IMG/VR virus record: IMGVR_UViG_3300045256_000273
Coordinates: 1 to 57,658 of that record
Reading direction: 5' to 3' (one strand)
Source: a virus
DNA: 57,658 bases
The first letter of the stretch is position 1. The number at the start of each line of letters is the position of its first letter. Under the pieces are notes generated by a model. The model did no database searches. It saw nothing but the letters and a program-made list of their open reading frames with translations, and had not been told where the DNA came from. This document shows positions 14,082-21,147 of this stretch, piece after piece. The position numbers were made by a program, and so were the translations under genes.

Positions 14082-15132
14082 TGGCATAGCTCCTTTCCAG
14101 TACGCCGAGAATCGCGGCCTGCTGCTCCGCCGTCAGTTCCGCGAGCGAGGCGGCTCCATACTTCGCGAGGGCGAGATTTACGCGCTTCGCGGGTACGTCA
14201 TGGACGCGAATGAACGTCTCCAGCGGCAGTTCGTCCGGGTCGATTTTTTCGAGGCCGGCGGCGCGCTGCGCCTCGGCGGCAGCGGGAGCGGGAGCTGGCC
14301 CCGAGCCTTGGGGGGTATCGCTCGGTGCCGTGGGTTCTCCCTGCTCGCCGCCGCCGCTTTGGCGTTCCTCCTCCGCCGCTTCCGTCCCCGCCGCCATCTC
14401 CGCACCGTCCGTCGCGCGAGGCGGGCGCCCGCGGCGCTTGACCTCGTGCTGCGCGCGATGCGCCTGACACAGATAGAACTCGCCAGCCTTCGTCTTGAAC
14501 TTGCCGATGGCGTTCTCGACGCATCCGGTGTGTTGACATTTATCCGTCAATTCGGCTGGCGTCGGCTCCGGCACGACCGGCGACGCCTCGACTACCTTCG
14601 CCGCCGCGATGCGTTCCGCATCGTCCTCGTCGATGACCTCAGTGATTCCGAACGTGAACCGCGCGCACTCCTGGAACGCCTTGGCGAACAAGCGATGCCG
14701 AGGATACTGCTCCCAGTTGGACTTCTCGCCCTGTTTCCCCGCGACCATCCACTCGTCCATCCAGGCGGTGTACTCGCCGGGGACCGCCCAATCCTTGCGG
14801 TACATCTTGACCGTGATCGCGGTCAGAACGCCTTGGTCGTTCAGGATCGGCGTGGCTTCGTAACCGTTGAACATCACATGCCGCGTCGCGATCTTGATCC
14901 AACCGTCAAGCCCGATCGTTACTTCGAGTCGCCCCTTGTTGATGAAGGCGTGGACCTCGCGCGCGAGCGGGTTCAGGTCGTACTTCTTCGCGATGGTGAG
15001 CAACAGCATGAGCTGCGCGTCGCTGGCTGCCCCGTCCTTAAAACAGCGTTGCTTGACGACGCTGACGAGTTGCGGCACGTCCATCTCGTGACGCTTCGCC
15101 AGTTCCGCAAGCAGAGTGCTCTCCGTGCCCAT
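14068..15132 (-). CDS. RecT/Bet-family single-strand annealing protein
   Basis: 354 residues. Residues 1-185 follow the Bet/RecT pattern (LLTIAKKYDLNPLAREVHAF, TIGLDGWIKIATRH, NWEQYPRHRLFAKAFQECAR, FGITEVID). They would anneal complementary strands with the exonuclease and SSB-like partners. Then comes an unusual insert with C-x4-C and C-x2-H (CQHTGC, LCQAHRAQH), a probable zinc finger, an Ala/Pro/Glu linker and a C-terminal helical domain (about 300-354). GGAGGG precedes the ATG. Confidence 0.82.
   Translation of the reverse strand: MGTESTLLAELAKRHEMDVPQLVSVVKQRCFKDGAASDAQLMLLLTIAKKYDLNPLAREVHAFINKGRLEVTIGLDGWIKIATRHVMFNGYEATPILNDQGVLTAITVKMYRKDWAVPGEYTAWMDEWMVAGKQGEKSNWEQYPRHRLFAKAFQECARFTFGITEVIDEDDAERIAAAKVVEASPVVPEPTPAELTDKCQHTGCVENAIGKFKTKAGEFYLCQAHRAQHEVKRRGRPPRATDGAEMAAGTEAAEEERQSGGGEQGEPTAPSDTPQGSGPAPAPAAAEAQRAAGLEKIDPDELPLETFIRVHDVPAKRVNLALAKYGAASLAELTAEQQAAILGVLERSYANAAR
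14533..14550. promoter_or_regulatory. 18-bp operator-like site within recT
   Basis: TTGACATTTATCCGTCAA, exact consensus arms. It is inside the recT coding sequence at the zinc-finger insert, so a stoperator role is more likely than promoter control. Confidence 0.6.
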
Positions 15133-15145
15133 TTCGACCCTCCGA

Positions 15146-15163
15146 TTGACCTAGTTTCGTAAA
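15146..15163. promoter_or_regulatory. 18-bp operator-like site at a gene junction
   Basis: TTGACCTAGTTTCGTAAA, exact arms, between the recT start and the end of the upstream gene, overlapping that gene's stop codon. Confidence 0.6.
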
Positions 15164-15348
15164 TCCCCGTGCGCGGCGTCTTCGTGCGCCTCCAGACACT
15201 CGCGACAGAGCGGCCCGAGCGCGCCGACGCCGCCAAGACCGTCTTTGTGCGGCCGCTCGCACCAGAACTTCATGCCTATCGCGTCGTGCGCGCCGATGCA
15301 GCGCCAGGTCGCATCCCGTTCTTGAGCCGCCATCACCACTGGCTTCAT
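15151..15348 (-). CDS. Small Cys/His-containing protein
   Basis: 65 residues, start set by GAGGAGGTCGC 9 nt upstream and the ATGA overlap with the preceding gene. Cysteines at WRCIGAHD, WCERPH and LCRECLEAH suggest a C-x-H/C-x2-C zinc site. No family recognised; member of the early replication operon. Confidence 0.6.
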   Translation of the reverse strand: MKPVVMAAQERDATWRCIGAHDAIGMKFWCERPHKDGLGGVGALGPLCRECLEAHEDAAHGDLRN

Positions 15349-15791
15349 TTCGCGACCTCCTCGCCGAGCACGCGCAGCAGAGCCAGCCGCTTCATTATTT
15401 CGTCGAATGGCTCCATCAACGGATGCACAAAGATGCCCTTCTCGTAATCCTTCGTAAGCAGCACGCAAGGCGCGCTGCGCTCGGGCGCGCGATTCTCCTC
15501 GATTGCCTCGATCGAATCGGCGCGGAACATCGCGCGGCGGCTACCGCTGAAATGCGAGATCGTGGCGTGCATCCAAACCCCGGGCAGCTTTCCGGCAAAC
15601 TCCTCGTACTTGTCGAGGACGACCCTCGGTCGAATGCTGCGCCCGCCTCCCTGTTCGTGGCTCTGCACACCCAGAACCGCGCCGCCCCGCCGCCCGGCAA
15701 TCCCCTCGATCACGTTACAGATGTCCTCTACCCGAATCGCAACCCGATGATCCGTTTCGTGCCCCAACTCCGTCACCGTCAGCCAACCCAT
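15345..15791 (-). CDS. Hypothetical first protein of the leftward early operon
   Basis: 148 residues. The opening (WLTVTEL, then VAIRVEDICNVIEGI) recalls the beta-rich fold of FlbD-like proteins, a very tentative resemblance. The rest (MFRADSIEAIEENR) has no match. GGAGG lies 5 nt before ATG 15791. It sits directly behind the promoter region at 15851-15876, so it is the first gene made from the replication/recombination operon. Confidence 0.55.
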   Translation of the reverse strand: MGWLTVTELGHETDHRVAIRVEDICNVIEGIAGRRGGAVLGVQSHEQGGGRSIRPRVVLDKYEEFAGKLPGVWMHATISHFSGSRRAMFRADSIEAIEENRAPERSAPCVLLTKDYEKGIFVHPLMEPFDEIMKRLALLRVLGEEVAK

Positions 15792-15850
15792 CACGCCCTC
15801 CGCCTTCGGCTAAATTTAAGCTAGATTTCGGCCTGCCGCACACGACCGTT

Positions 15851-15876
15851 TTTACACTTTTCCGTCAACCATTATC
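15851..15876 (-). promoter_or_regulatory. Leftward early promoter region with operator (site C)
   Basis: Reading leftward, GATAAT (15871-15876) is a good -10 box with no clear -35. Three bases downstream lies TTTACACTTTTCCGTCAA (15851-15868 on the plus strand), so the expected start near 15864 falls inside the operator. The late promoter at 53548-53574 has the same geometry. Confidence 0.6.
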
Positions 15877-15937
15877 GACAAAACGCCCGCGAAACCTACG
15901 AAATCCGCAGTAGAAACCTTTGCGAAACCGCGCCGGA

Positions 15938-15980
15938 CAGAATTAGGAATCCTGTGCTCTATCCGCTGAGCTAAGGGGGC
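15938..15980 (-). tRNA. 5' half of a tRNA-Arg(CCU), truncated
   Basis: Acceptor 5' strand GCCCCCT, D-arm GCTC/GAGC and anticodon arm CAGGA-TTCCTAA-TTCTG (anticodon CCT) are intact. T-arm and 3' acceptor strand are absent, so this is not a functional tRNA. It sits 64 bp beyond the integrase stop codon, where attachment sites usually lie, and probably marks the phage att core. Confidence 0.75.
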
Positions 15981-15985
15981 GACCC

Positions 15986-16020
15986 TTGATTTTACTGGAT
16001 TTTTGTGGTGCGCGGGATTT
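15986..16020. repeat. 35-bp direct repeat beside the tRNA fragment
   Basis: TTGATTTTACTGG...GGTGCGCGGGATTT matches 53763-53798 at 31 of 36 aligned positions. It adjoins the tRNA half and may be an integrase arm site or a remnant of an attachment region. Confidence 0.6.
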
Positions 16021-16043
16021 TTCACGCTCAATTTCGGCCAGAT

Positions 16044-17150
16044 TTAAGCGCGTCGCGCGTCTCGCGCCATGTCATTGCCGCGCTCCGTTGTTGTTATCGT
16101 GGTCGCGACCTTTCTTTCGTCCGGCAGCTCCGCCAGCCCCGCAAACGTCCGCTCGAATCCCCGCCGCAAGTCCTCCAGGTTCACGATCCGATACCGCGCC
16201 AGCATCGACATTGATTTATGCCCGCTCGCCCGCATCGCCAGCATCGGGTCAACCCCCTGGTTGATCATGTTGCGAACGCCGCTGCGCCGCAAACAATGGA
16301 GCACATGACCTTTGAAACCCGCAGCCTCGCAAGCGCGCCGCCATGCGACCCGCAAAGGTGCCTTACCGCCGCGCAGCCGAAAGGGCTCCCCGTCGCGATG
16401 GAACACAAACGGACAGTCGAGTCGCCGACGCATCTTCGCGCGCTCGATGACCTCCGCGAGCGGCCCGACGAGCGGGATGCGATGCGGGTCGCCCGTCTTG
16501 GTAGTCTCGCCCCGCGCCGTCACCACGCCCTCGCGCAGATTCACGTCGCGCCACTCCAACGCCGCAACCTGGCCCTCGCGCCAGCTCGACAGATACATGA
16601 ACGTCACAATGTCGCGCATGTCCTCGGGCAGTCCGTCACGGACCGAGAAAAAATCAGCCTGATTCAAGAAGTCCTGCCGGACGCGCAACGTCTTCGGAGG
16701 GAACAGCTTGACCTCGGGCTGGCGGGTCAGCCGGCATAGCCTGTACATCTGGCGCAACACGGCGAGCTCTTGGTTGATCGTCGCCCGCGCCGCATCCTCT
16801 TTCAGCCGCGCTTCTTTGTAGCGCTCCACCATGCCCGTCGTGACATCGACCAGACGCATTTTCGCGAACGCCCGCGCCAGATGCCGCGCTCGCTGGTCGA
16901 GATCCGTCGAGCGCAGATTGTGGTCGCGCCGGTGCGCGCGAATGCGCTCGATGCCGTCCTCGAACTTTACGCGGTCTTCGTCCGGCGTGTAGCCCGTCGC
17001 AGTCTTGCGAAGCTCCGCCGCGAGAATCCGGCGCGCAACCGCCTCGCTCGTCTGATGCGTGCTGCGACGGAACACGCGGCCGTTCAGCGAATAGCCGACG
17101 TAATAGATGCCCTTCGGCCCGACGCGAAACACTCTACCGGTCCCAGCCAT
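16044..17150 (-). CDS. int: Tyrosine-recombinase integrase
   Basis: 368 residues. An N-terminal arm-binding strand region and a SAM-like core-binding domain (about 60-150) precede the catalytic domain. Catalytic residues are all present: R191 (SSWREGQVAAL), K218, H285/R288 (HCLRRSG), H311 (SGHKS) and Y320 (ARYRI). AAGGAGG lies before ATG 17150. It is adjacent to the tRNA-Arg fragment and the excisionase gene, so it should integrate this phage at a tRNA-Arg(CCU) site. Confidence 0.9.
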   Translation of the reverse strand: MAGTGRVFRVGPKGIYYVGYSLNGRVFRRSTHQTSEAVARRILAAELRKTATGYTPDEDRVKFEDGIERIRAHRRDHNLRSTDLDQRARHLARAFAKMRLVDVTTGMVERYKEARLKEDAARATINQELAVLRQMYRLCRLTRQPEVKLFPPKTLRVRQDFLNQADFFSVRDGLPEDMRDIVTFMYLSSWREGQVAALEWRDVNLREGVVTARGETTKTGDPHRIPLVGPLAEVIERAKMRRRLDCPFVFHRDGEPFRLRGGKAPLRVAWRRACEAAGFKGHVLHCLRRSGVRNMINQGVDPMLAMRASGHKSMSMLARYRIVNLEDLRRGFERTFAGLAELPDERKVATTITTTERGNDMARDARRA

Positions 17151-17163
17151 GACGTTGACCTCC

Positions 17164-17559
17164 TTATGCCAGCCTGAGCTTAGGCAATACTCGCGTCTTG
17201 CGGTCGCCAACGCTGCGCTGCCGCTCCTCCTCGGCGATCCACTTGTCCAGCCCGGCCTCCGACGCCATCCAGCGCCCGCCAACCTTCGTGATGAAAGAGA
17301 ACTCGTCGCGATGCGCAATCAGCGTGCGCGGCGAGAGTCCGCCCATCCGCAATGCGGCCTCGTCAATAGGGATCAGCCGCTCGCCGCCCGTCGCGCGCTT
17401 GCGGCCCGCGCGGTCGGAAAGCAGCGCAAAACGCCCCAGCAGCGGCAGGATAATCGCATTCAGCAGCAACCACAACGCATCGCGCGTATCCTCTAGGTTC
17501 ATGTCCTGAATTGCGGCCGGATTCTGCATGATTGAGGAGGCCAAGTTAGCGAGCGTCAT
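17164..17559 (-). CDS. Excisionase-like helix-turn-helix protein
   Basis: 131 residues. The C-terminal half (IDEAALRMGGLSPRTLIAHR then GGRWMASEAGLDKWIAEE) is the MerR/excisionase-type winged helix. The N-terminus is a hydrophobic helix (LWLLLNAIILPLLGRFALL). It lies 13 bp upstream of int in the same operon, the usual place for a recombination directionality factor. AAGGAAC precedes the ATG. Confidence 0.62.
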   Translation of the reverse strand: MTLANLASSIMQNPAAIQDMNLEDTRDALWLLLNAIILPLLGRFALLSDRAGRKRATGGERLIPIDEAALRMGGLSPRTLIAHRDEFSFITKVGGRWMASEAGLDKWIAEEERQRSVGDRKTRVLPKLRLA

Positions 17560-17611
17560 GTTCCTTCCCCCCGGAACTCTGCAAAGTGTGCCTCAGCGAC
17601 GATTAGCGCAA

Positions 17612-17629
17612 CTGACTTAAAACTGTCAA
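17612..17629. promoter_or_regulatory. 18-bp operator-like site in the switch region
   Basis: CTGACTTAAAACTGTCAA: one mismatch in the left arm, exact right arm. It overlaps the leftward -35 TTGACA. Confidence 0.55.
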
Positions 17630-17632
17630 ACG

Positions 17633-17650
17633 ATTTCCGATATTCGTAAA
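17633..17650. promoter_or_regulatory. 18-bp operator-like site in the switch region (imperfect)
   Basis: ATTTCCGATATTCGTAAA: exact right arm GTAAA and the CGATATTC core shared with 30709-30726, but a poor left arm. It starts 4 bp after the previous site. Confidence 0.45.
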
Positions 17651-17735
17651 CCAATTTTTGTTAACAAGTTCTTGACTCACCCTTTGTATGTTGCAATCCT
17701 GCAACACGGGAACTGGCGGAAAGGGGGTATCCGCC

Positions 17736-18389
17736 ATGAAACGGCGATACGCAAAACCGACGCTTCAAAGCCTGCTTCGCGCCTACGGCCTTTCGATCGA
17801 TGAGCTTCCGATCGACCCGCCGTACTTGAACGCAGATCGCACTGGATTGGAGCTCCCGGAGCGACTGCGAGAGAAAACGATTCGCCAGATCGCGGCAGCC
17901 GCCATCTGGAACGATTCTGGCGGCTTCTCGGTCGGCGACATACATGAATGGGTCAAGCGGCACGAAAGTTCCGGCTCTCCGCTGAAATTCGAGCAGCTTC
18001 GCGAAATGTGGTACGAGGCCGGCTACAAGCGCCAGACCCTCTATAACTACTGCACCGCGTCGCGGAACTTCCCGCTCGGACATCGCATCGCCGGACTCTC
18101 GATGTGGTGCCACTATGCCGTGCTCGTGTTGAACCCGACGCTGCGCGAGCAAGTGCTGTCGCGAGCTAAGCGAGAGGGCTGGAGCCTGTCGCAAGTCTCC
18201 GCTGAACGGCGTAGGTTGCGTGGCGCCCCGGAAGATGCTGGCGTCGCTGCGGCAGTCCGGTTCGAGGGTGCCGTCGCCGACGTCCGGCGTGCGCGTTCGT
18301 TCTCGGCCGACCAGGCCGCCTCGCTGCGCAGCGGCGCAATCGAGGTTCTGAAGCTTGTGAAGAGACACCCCCCGAAACATCGCTCCTAA
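17736..18389 (+). CDS. Candidate immunity repressor / ParB-like DNA-binding protein
   Basis: 217 residues, start set by AAGGGGG about 9 nt before ATG 17736. The central part (KRQTLYNYCTASRNFPLG then SMWCHYAVLVLNPTLREQ and AKREGWSLSQVSAER) resembles the helix-turn-helix region of ParB/KorB-like and related phage regulators. It is the only sizeable gene transcribed away from int/xis, from the operator-rich switch region, where a lysogeny repressor belongs. Repressor function and binding to the 18-bp sites are inference. Confidence 0.5.
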   Translation: MKRRYAKPTLQSLLRAYGLSIDELPIDPPYLNADRTGLELPERLREKTIRQIAAAAIWNDSGGFSVGDIHEWVKRHESSGSPLKFEQLREMWYEAGYKRQTLYNYCTASRNFPLGHRIAGLSMWCHYAVLVLNPTLREQVLSRAKREGWSLSQVSAERRRLRGAPEDAGVAAAVRFEGAVADVRRARSFSADQAASLRSGAIEVLKLVKRHPPKHRS

Positions 18390-18413
18390 ACCACCGTCCC
18401 CTCCGGGGGTATC

Positions 18414-18431
18414 TTTACTAAAATTCGTCGA
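18414..18431. promoter_or_regulatory. 18-bp operator-like site (one mismatch)
   Basis: TTTACTAAAATTCGTCGA, with GTCGA in place of GTMAA. It lies 19 bp before the 18450 promoter. Confidence 0.45.
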
Positions 18432-18449
18432 GGTCTGTCAAGTGCCCTG

Positions 18450-18478
18450 TTTACAGATTTTGGTTTACAGTTTACAAT
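18450..18478 (+). promoter_or_regulatory. Promoter for a leaderless gene
   Basis: TTTACA (18450-18455), 17-bp spacer, TACAAT (18473-18478). The ATG of the next gene begins 8 nt beyond the -10 box, so transcription should start at or next to the A of ATG. TTTACA is repeated in the spacer. Confidence 0.65.
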
Positions 18479-18485
18479 CGTCGAT

Positions 18486-18665
18486 ATGGCGACGATTTCG
18501 ATTTCGCGGCGCCGCACCAACGAGAAATGTGCGCGGCGCACCTCGAGCGCGCTTATCCGTGTGACGATAGAGACGCACAAACGCTTGCTTGAATTGAAAC
18601 GCCGAACCCGCCGCTCGATGGCGGAGATCGTCGAGAAAGCGGTGTCGGCGGTTCGGGTGCGCTAG
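18486..18665 (+). CDS. Ribbon-helix-helix regulator, predicted leaderless
   Basis: 59 residues. A basic N-terminal arm precedes a canonical RHH core: strand ALIRVTIET, helix HKRLLELKRRTR, turn, helix SMAEIVEKAVSAV. Likely a dimeric DNA-binding regulator of the CopG/Arc type. No ribosome-binding site exists because the promoter puts the start codon at +1. Ends with a 4-bp convergent overlap with 18662-19204. Confidence 0.65.
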   Translation: MATISISRRRTNEKCARRTSSALIRVTIETHKRLLELKRRTRRSMAEIVEKAVSAVRVR

Positions 18666-19204
18666 GCCGCGCGCGGACCGCTAACCATTGCGCGCAGCCA
18701 CGCTCGCAATCCCGCCGGATCGACATCTTCGATGTCGGGCGGCGCGCACCGGATACCCGGCTGCCGCAGCCACTGGCAGACCAGCTCCGAGCACCATGCG
18801 GCGCGGCGGTCCTGAATCCAGTTGTGGACGAAGCCGATGCGTAGTCCGCGCGCCAGTTCGACCGGAATGAAGCCGAACAGGCCGAACACATCGTACCAGC
18901 GTCCGAGCCATTGCCGCTCGACGGCGTAGTACGCTAGCCGAGCCTGAAAGTCCGACACGTCGAGTTGGTACAGCTCGACCGTTGCGTCGCGGTAGGCATA
19001 CATCGGCGTGAGCGCAACCCGCGGCCAGACGGCTTCGAGGACGCGGCCATTCGGCGCGACCAGGAAGGCGTGCGAGGGCGGATTCGGGCCCTCGCCAGCG
19101 ATGTCCTCGGCCTCCTCGATGGCCCACGCGAGCGGGGATCGGCCCCACGCGAGTCCCACGGTGCCGACGGTCGCCTGCTCCCAAGTGACTATCCTTGCGT
19201 TCAT
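18662..19204 (-). CDS. Permuted papain-like (YiiX/NlpC-P60-type) hydrolase
   Basis: 180 residues. SHAFLVAPNGRVLEA gives the His, and WCSELVCQWL near residue 140 the Cys, in the permuted order (His before Cys) of YiiX/YaeF and other LRAT-like hydrolases. These act on amide or thioester bonds of lipids or peptidoglycan. Start overlaps the lipoprotein stop (ATGA). Last gene of the late leftward transcript. Confidence 0.6.
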   Translation of the reverse strand: MNARIVTWEQATVGTVGLAWGRSPLAWAIEEAEDIAGEGPNPPSHAFLVAPNGRVLEAVWPRVALTPMYAYRDATVELYQLDVSDFQARLAYYAVERQWLGRWYDVFGLFGFIPVELARGLRIGFVHNWIQDRRAAWCSELVCQWLRQPGIRCAPPDIEDVDPAGLRAWLRAMVSGPRAA

Positions 19205-19506
19205 TTGGTCGCGCTGATGGTCGGCCCGAGAACCAGGCCGCCAAGTCCGTAGTTGACCGGGCTGTTGGCCCACAGCGTAAAGGGCGTCGAACAGCTACCC
19301 GGCAGCGTCCCCACCACCTTGCCGTCCTTGTCCTGAATGATGGAGCCGCAGATGGTCGAGAACAGCGAGGTCCAATGCTCAAGGTCGGTGGCCGTCGCGC
19401 CGCCCGGCAACCGCACGACCGTCGTTGCGGGCCTGTAGAGAGACGCGCAACCGGAGATCGCCAGCGCCGCCATCAGCAAGACGGCGCTGGCGGCGCTACG
19501 CATCAT
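19201..19506 (-). CDS. Small lipoprotein
   Basis: 101 residues with a lipoprotein signal peptide (hydrophobic AVLLMAALAISGC, lipobox Cys20). The mature part has two further cysteines and no recognised fold. Placed in the envelope by the signal; with the adjacent genes it could modify the lysogen surface or serve as a spanin-like lysis component, though it lacks the Pro-rich o-spanin look. Confidence 0.65.
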   Translation of the reverse strand: MMRSAASAVLLMAALAISGCASLYRPATTVVRLPGGATATDLEHWTSLFSTICGSIIQDKDGKVVGTLPGSCSTPFTLWANSPVNYGLGGLVLGPTISATK

Positions 19507-20074
19507 GGGGAATCCGTGTCCGCGAAAGCATGCATGCTTTGCAGGCGCAGTAGCGCACTTCTCGCGCCGATTTCCACAAGAACGGTTGAACGCTATAGGG
19601 AATACGCAGCGGATGTTTCGGATGGCCCGCTTTCGTCACCCCGAGGCAGTACAGGTCAATGCCGTAGTCTCCGCAGAGTATCCGGATCGCTTCAGCCTCT
19701 CGATTGCGATAGGCACCGTCATCGCCCCACGCCGCGATCACCATGCGCGGCTGCCCGACGATTGCTTGCCACAGAGCGCGGTCCGCGTCCGGCCCCACGG
19801 GATCTTTAGCAACTCGCAGTTCTTTCGGATCGGTCGCGCGCAAAGTGAACAGGTTGGCGACGCGGATTTTCCCGCATCCCATCAGACGCGCCCGCCCCAT
19901 ACAGACACGGATCGTGGCATCGTCAACATGCGCGTCTGCAATGCTGGGATTCAGCATGATGAAGACGAGTCGGTCGCCAGCCTTATCCCACGAGCGCCAG
20001 AGCGCCGTTCGATAGCGGCCGCACGGCGATATTTCCGCGCCGCGTTCGATGAAAAGATCGCCGTTCATCGACAT
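19496..20074 (-). CDS. DUF1643-family protein
   Basis: 192 residues. Typical DUF1643 stretches are present: CGRYRTALWRSWD, LVFIMLNPSIADAHVDDAT, RVANLFTLRATDPKEL, VIAAWGDDGAYRNRE. The family is widespread in phages and bacteria; its role is unknown. A C-terminal CACKACM motif is an extra. GGAG precedes ATG 20074 by 7 nt, and the start overlaps the upstream stop. Confidence 0.8.
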   Translation of the reverse strand: MSMNGDLFIERGAEISPCGRYRTALWRSWDKAGDRLVFIMLNPSIADAHVDDATIRVCMGRARLMGCGKIRVANLFTLRATDPKELRVAKDPVGPDADRALWQAIVGQPRMVIAAWGDDGAYRNREAEAIRILCGDYGIDLYCLGVTKAGHPKHPLRIPYSVQPFLWKSAREVRYCACKACMLSRTRIPHDA

Positions 20075-20694
20075 GGCGACACTCCGGGAGCCTTGACGAC
20101 CCCCATCCAATCAAACGGCGGCTTGCCCTGTGGGTCAAAGTAGCTGGGAAACGTGAAGTCCGGCACGCATCGATCAAGCCCCTCGCCATTCTCGCCGCAC
20201 TCCAGCGCCTTGACTGGCTCGCTCTGGTTGTAGGTCAGGCACGCCACCGGATCGACTATCTCCTTGCCGTCGGCGCCGGGATCTTCCGCCATCTCGACTA
20301 TCTCGTGCTCCGCGTCGAGCAGCGCCTGTAGCGTGCCGCCGCCCTTCGGCCCCGAGATGGTCGGATCGCCGACGTACACAAAAGCTTCCGGCCCGTTGTC
20401 GTCGTCGTGCCACGCGACGCCGTTGCTGCTGGTCCCCGGCTCGAACGTCAGGGTAGCGTCGGCCGACCCGCCGAGCTGCACGCGCACATGCAGCCCCCAG
20501 TGCGGCCCCACATCTTGCGTCAACTGCGCGTTGGAGCGCTCCACGAAGGCCGACAGCACAGACGGGTTCCAGTAGGTAGTCGCCGCGGCGTCGTTGATGA
20601 CCGCGATGGTGCGGACCGGACCGCCGCCGGAGCCGCAGGCGGCGAGCGTTAGTCCAAGCATGAGTGGAAGTATCCGCACGCGACGCACAGCCAC
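20065..20694 (-). CDS. Lipoprotein with HExxE motif
   Basis: 209 residues. Signal peptide LPLMLGLTLAAC (lipobox Cys20). Around residues 125-137 LLDAEHEIVEMAEDP holds HExxE, seen in a family of secreted bacterial proteins with a metallopeptidase-like helix. Asp, Cys and aromatic residues follow (VACLTYNQ, FPSYFDPQGK). Catalysis is unproven. The GTG start has a weak ribosome site; an ATG 11 codons inside would give a very short signal. Confidence 0.6.
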   Translation of the reverse strand: MAVRRVRILPLMLGLTLAACGSGGGPVRTIAVINDAAATTYWNPSVLSAFVERSNAQLTQDVGPHWGLHVRVQLGGSADATLTFEPGTSSNGVAWHDDDNGPEAFVYVGDPTISGPKGGGTLQALLDAEHEIVEMAEDPGADGKEIVDPVACLTYNQSEPVKALECGENGEGLDRCVPDFTFPSYFDPQGKPPFDWMGVVKAPGVSPCR

Positions 20695-20747
20695 TTACAC
20701 CCGCTTCCGCGCCGCATCTGCGCGCCGCACCAAGGGCAAATCACCAC
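20649..20747 (-). CDS. 32-residue zinc-ribbon microprotein
   Basis: A GTG at 20747 opens a frame with CPWCG and CVACG pairs 17 residues apart, a minimal zinc ribbon, ending just inside the lipoprotein gene. GCGGGG lies before the start. The paired C-x2-C spacing is unlikely by chance, and cell-wall or DNA-bound phage microproteins of this kind exist. Confidence 0.45.
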   Translation of the reverse strand: MVICPWCGAQMRRGSGCKWLCVACGYFHSCLD

Positions 20748-20775
20748 CCCGCCGCAATGGCCGCGTCCGTATCGT

Positions 20776-21147
20776 TCACGCCTTGGTGAAATCGAGGTAA
20801 TACTCAGCCCCCGGCTCGAAGTAGTCGGCCGCGTCGGACTTGATCGCCATCGTCAGTTGGCCACTCGGCGTGGCATCCCAGAATGCCTTGTTTTCGTGCT
20901 TCGGATCGCTGGAATAGACAGGCCGCATTTCCACTTCAGCATTCATGCCGCTATTCCGGTCGTACCGTTTGATCGACAGAACTACGAATTTCGCCCTTAC
21001 CATGTAACCCTCCTTGGCCATTAAATTTCGCACGTCATTGACGAAGCGTTCAGTCATGCGCCGCAGTTTCTCAGGTGTCATCGGCGGATTACACATCGCA
21101 CAACCAGGCCCGCCAACTACATCGTGAATGCAATTCAGCGCGCTCAT
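20776..21147 (-). CDS. Hypothetical phage protein with N-terminal Cys cluster
   Basis: 123 residues. N-terminal CIHDVVGGPGCAMCNPP could bind metal. The C-terminal part (EVEMRPVYSSDPKHENKAFW then ATPSGQ, FEPGAEYYLDF) matches a beta-rich domain often seen as a stand-alone phage protein of unknown role. Start lies in a TGATG overlap with the phosphatase stop. Confidence 0.62.
   Translation of the reverse strand: MSALNCIHDVVGGPGCAMCNPPMTPEKLRRMTERFVNDVRNLMAKEGYMVRAKFVVLSIKRYDRNSGMNAEVEMRPVYSSDPKHENKAFWDATPSGQLTMAIKSDAADYFEPGAEYYLDFTKA

Larger units (their letters stand above)
17560..17735. promoter_or_regulatory. Genetic-switch region between excisionase and candidate repressor
   Basis: Divergent control region. 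Leftward: TTGACA (17629-17624) with a CTAATC-like -10. Two TTKAC-N8-GTMAA-type elements occur at 17612-17629 and 17633-17650. Further palindromes are TTGTTAACAA (17659-17668) and GTTGCA-ATCC-TGCAAC (17690-17705). Rightward signals (TTAACA, TTGTAT) are weaker. The cluster of operators is what a lysis/lysogeny switch would show. Confidence 0.65.

Noticed and set aside
13783-15162. 459-codon plus-strand frame opposite recT and the SSB-like gene
   Set aside because: It is a GC-rich antisense shadow: the minus strand shows clear RecT and SSB-like motifs with overlapping starts, the plus frame only random Arg/Leu.
15938-15980. Functional tRNA gene
   Set aside because: Only the 5' half folds; no T-arm or 3' acceptor strand follows, so it is a fragment.
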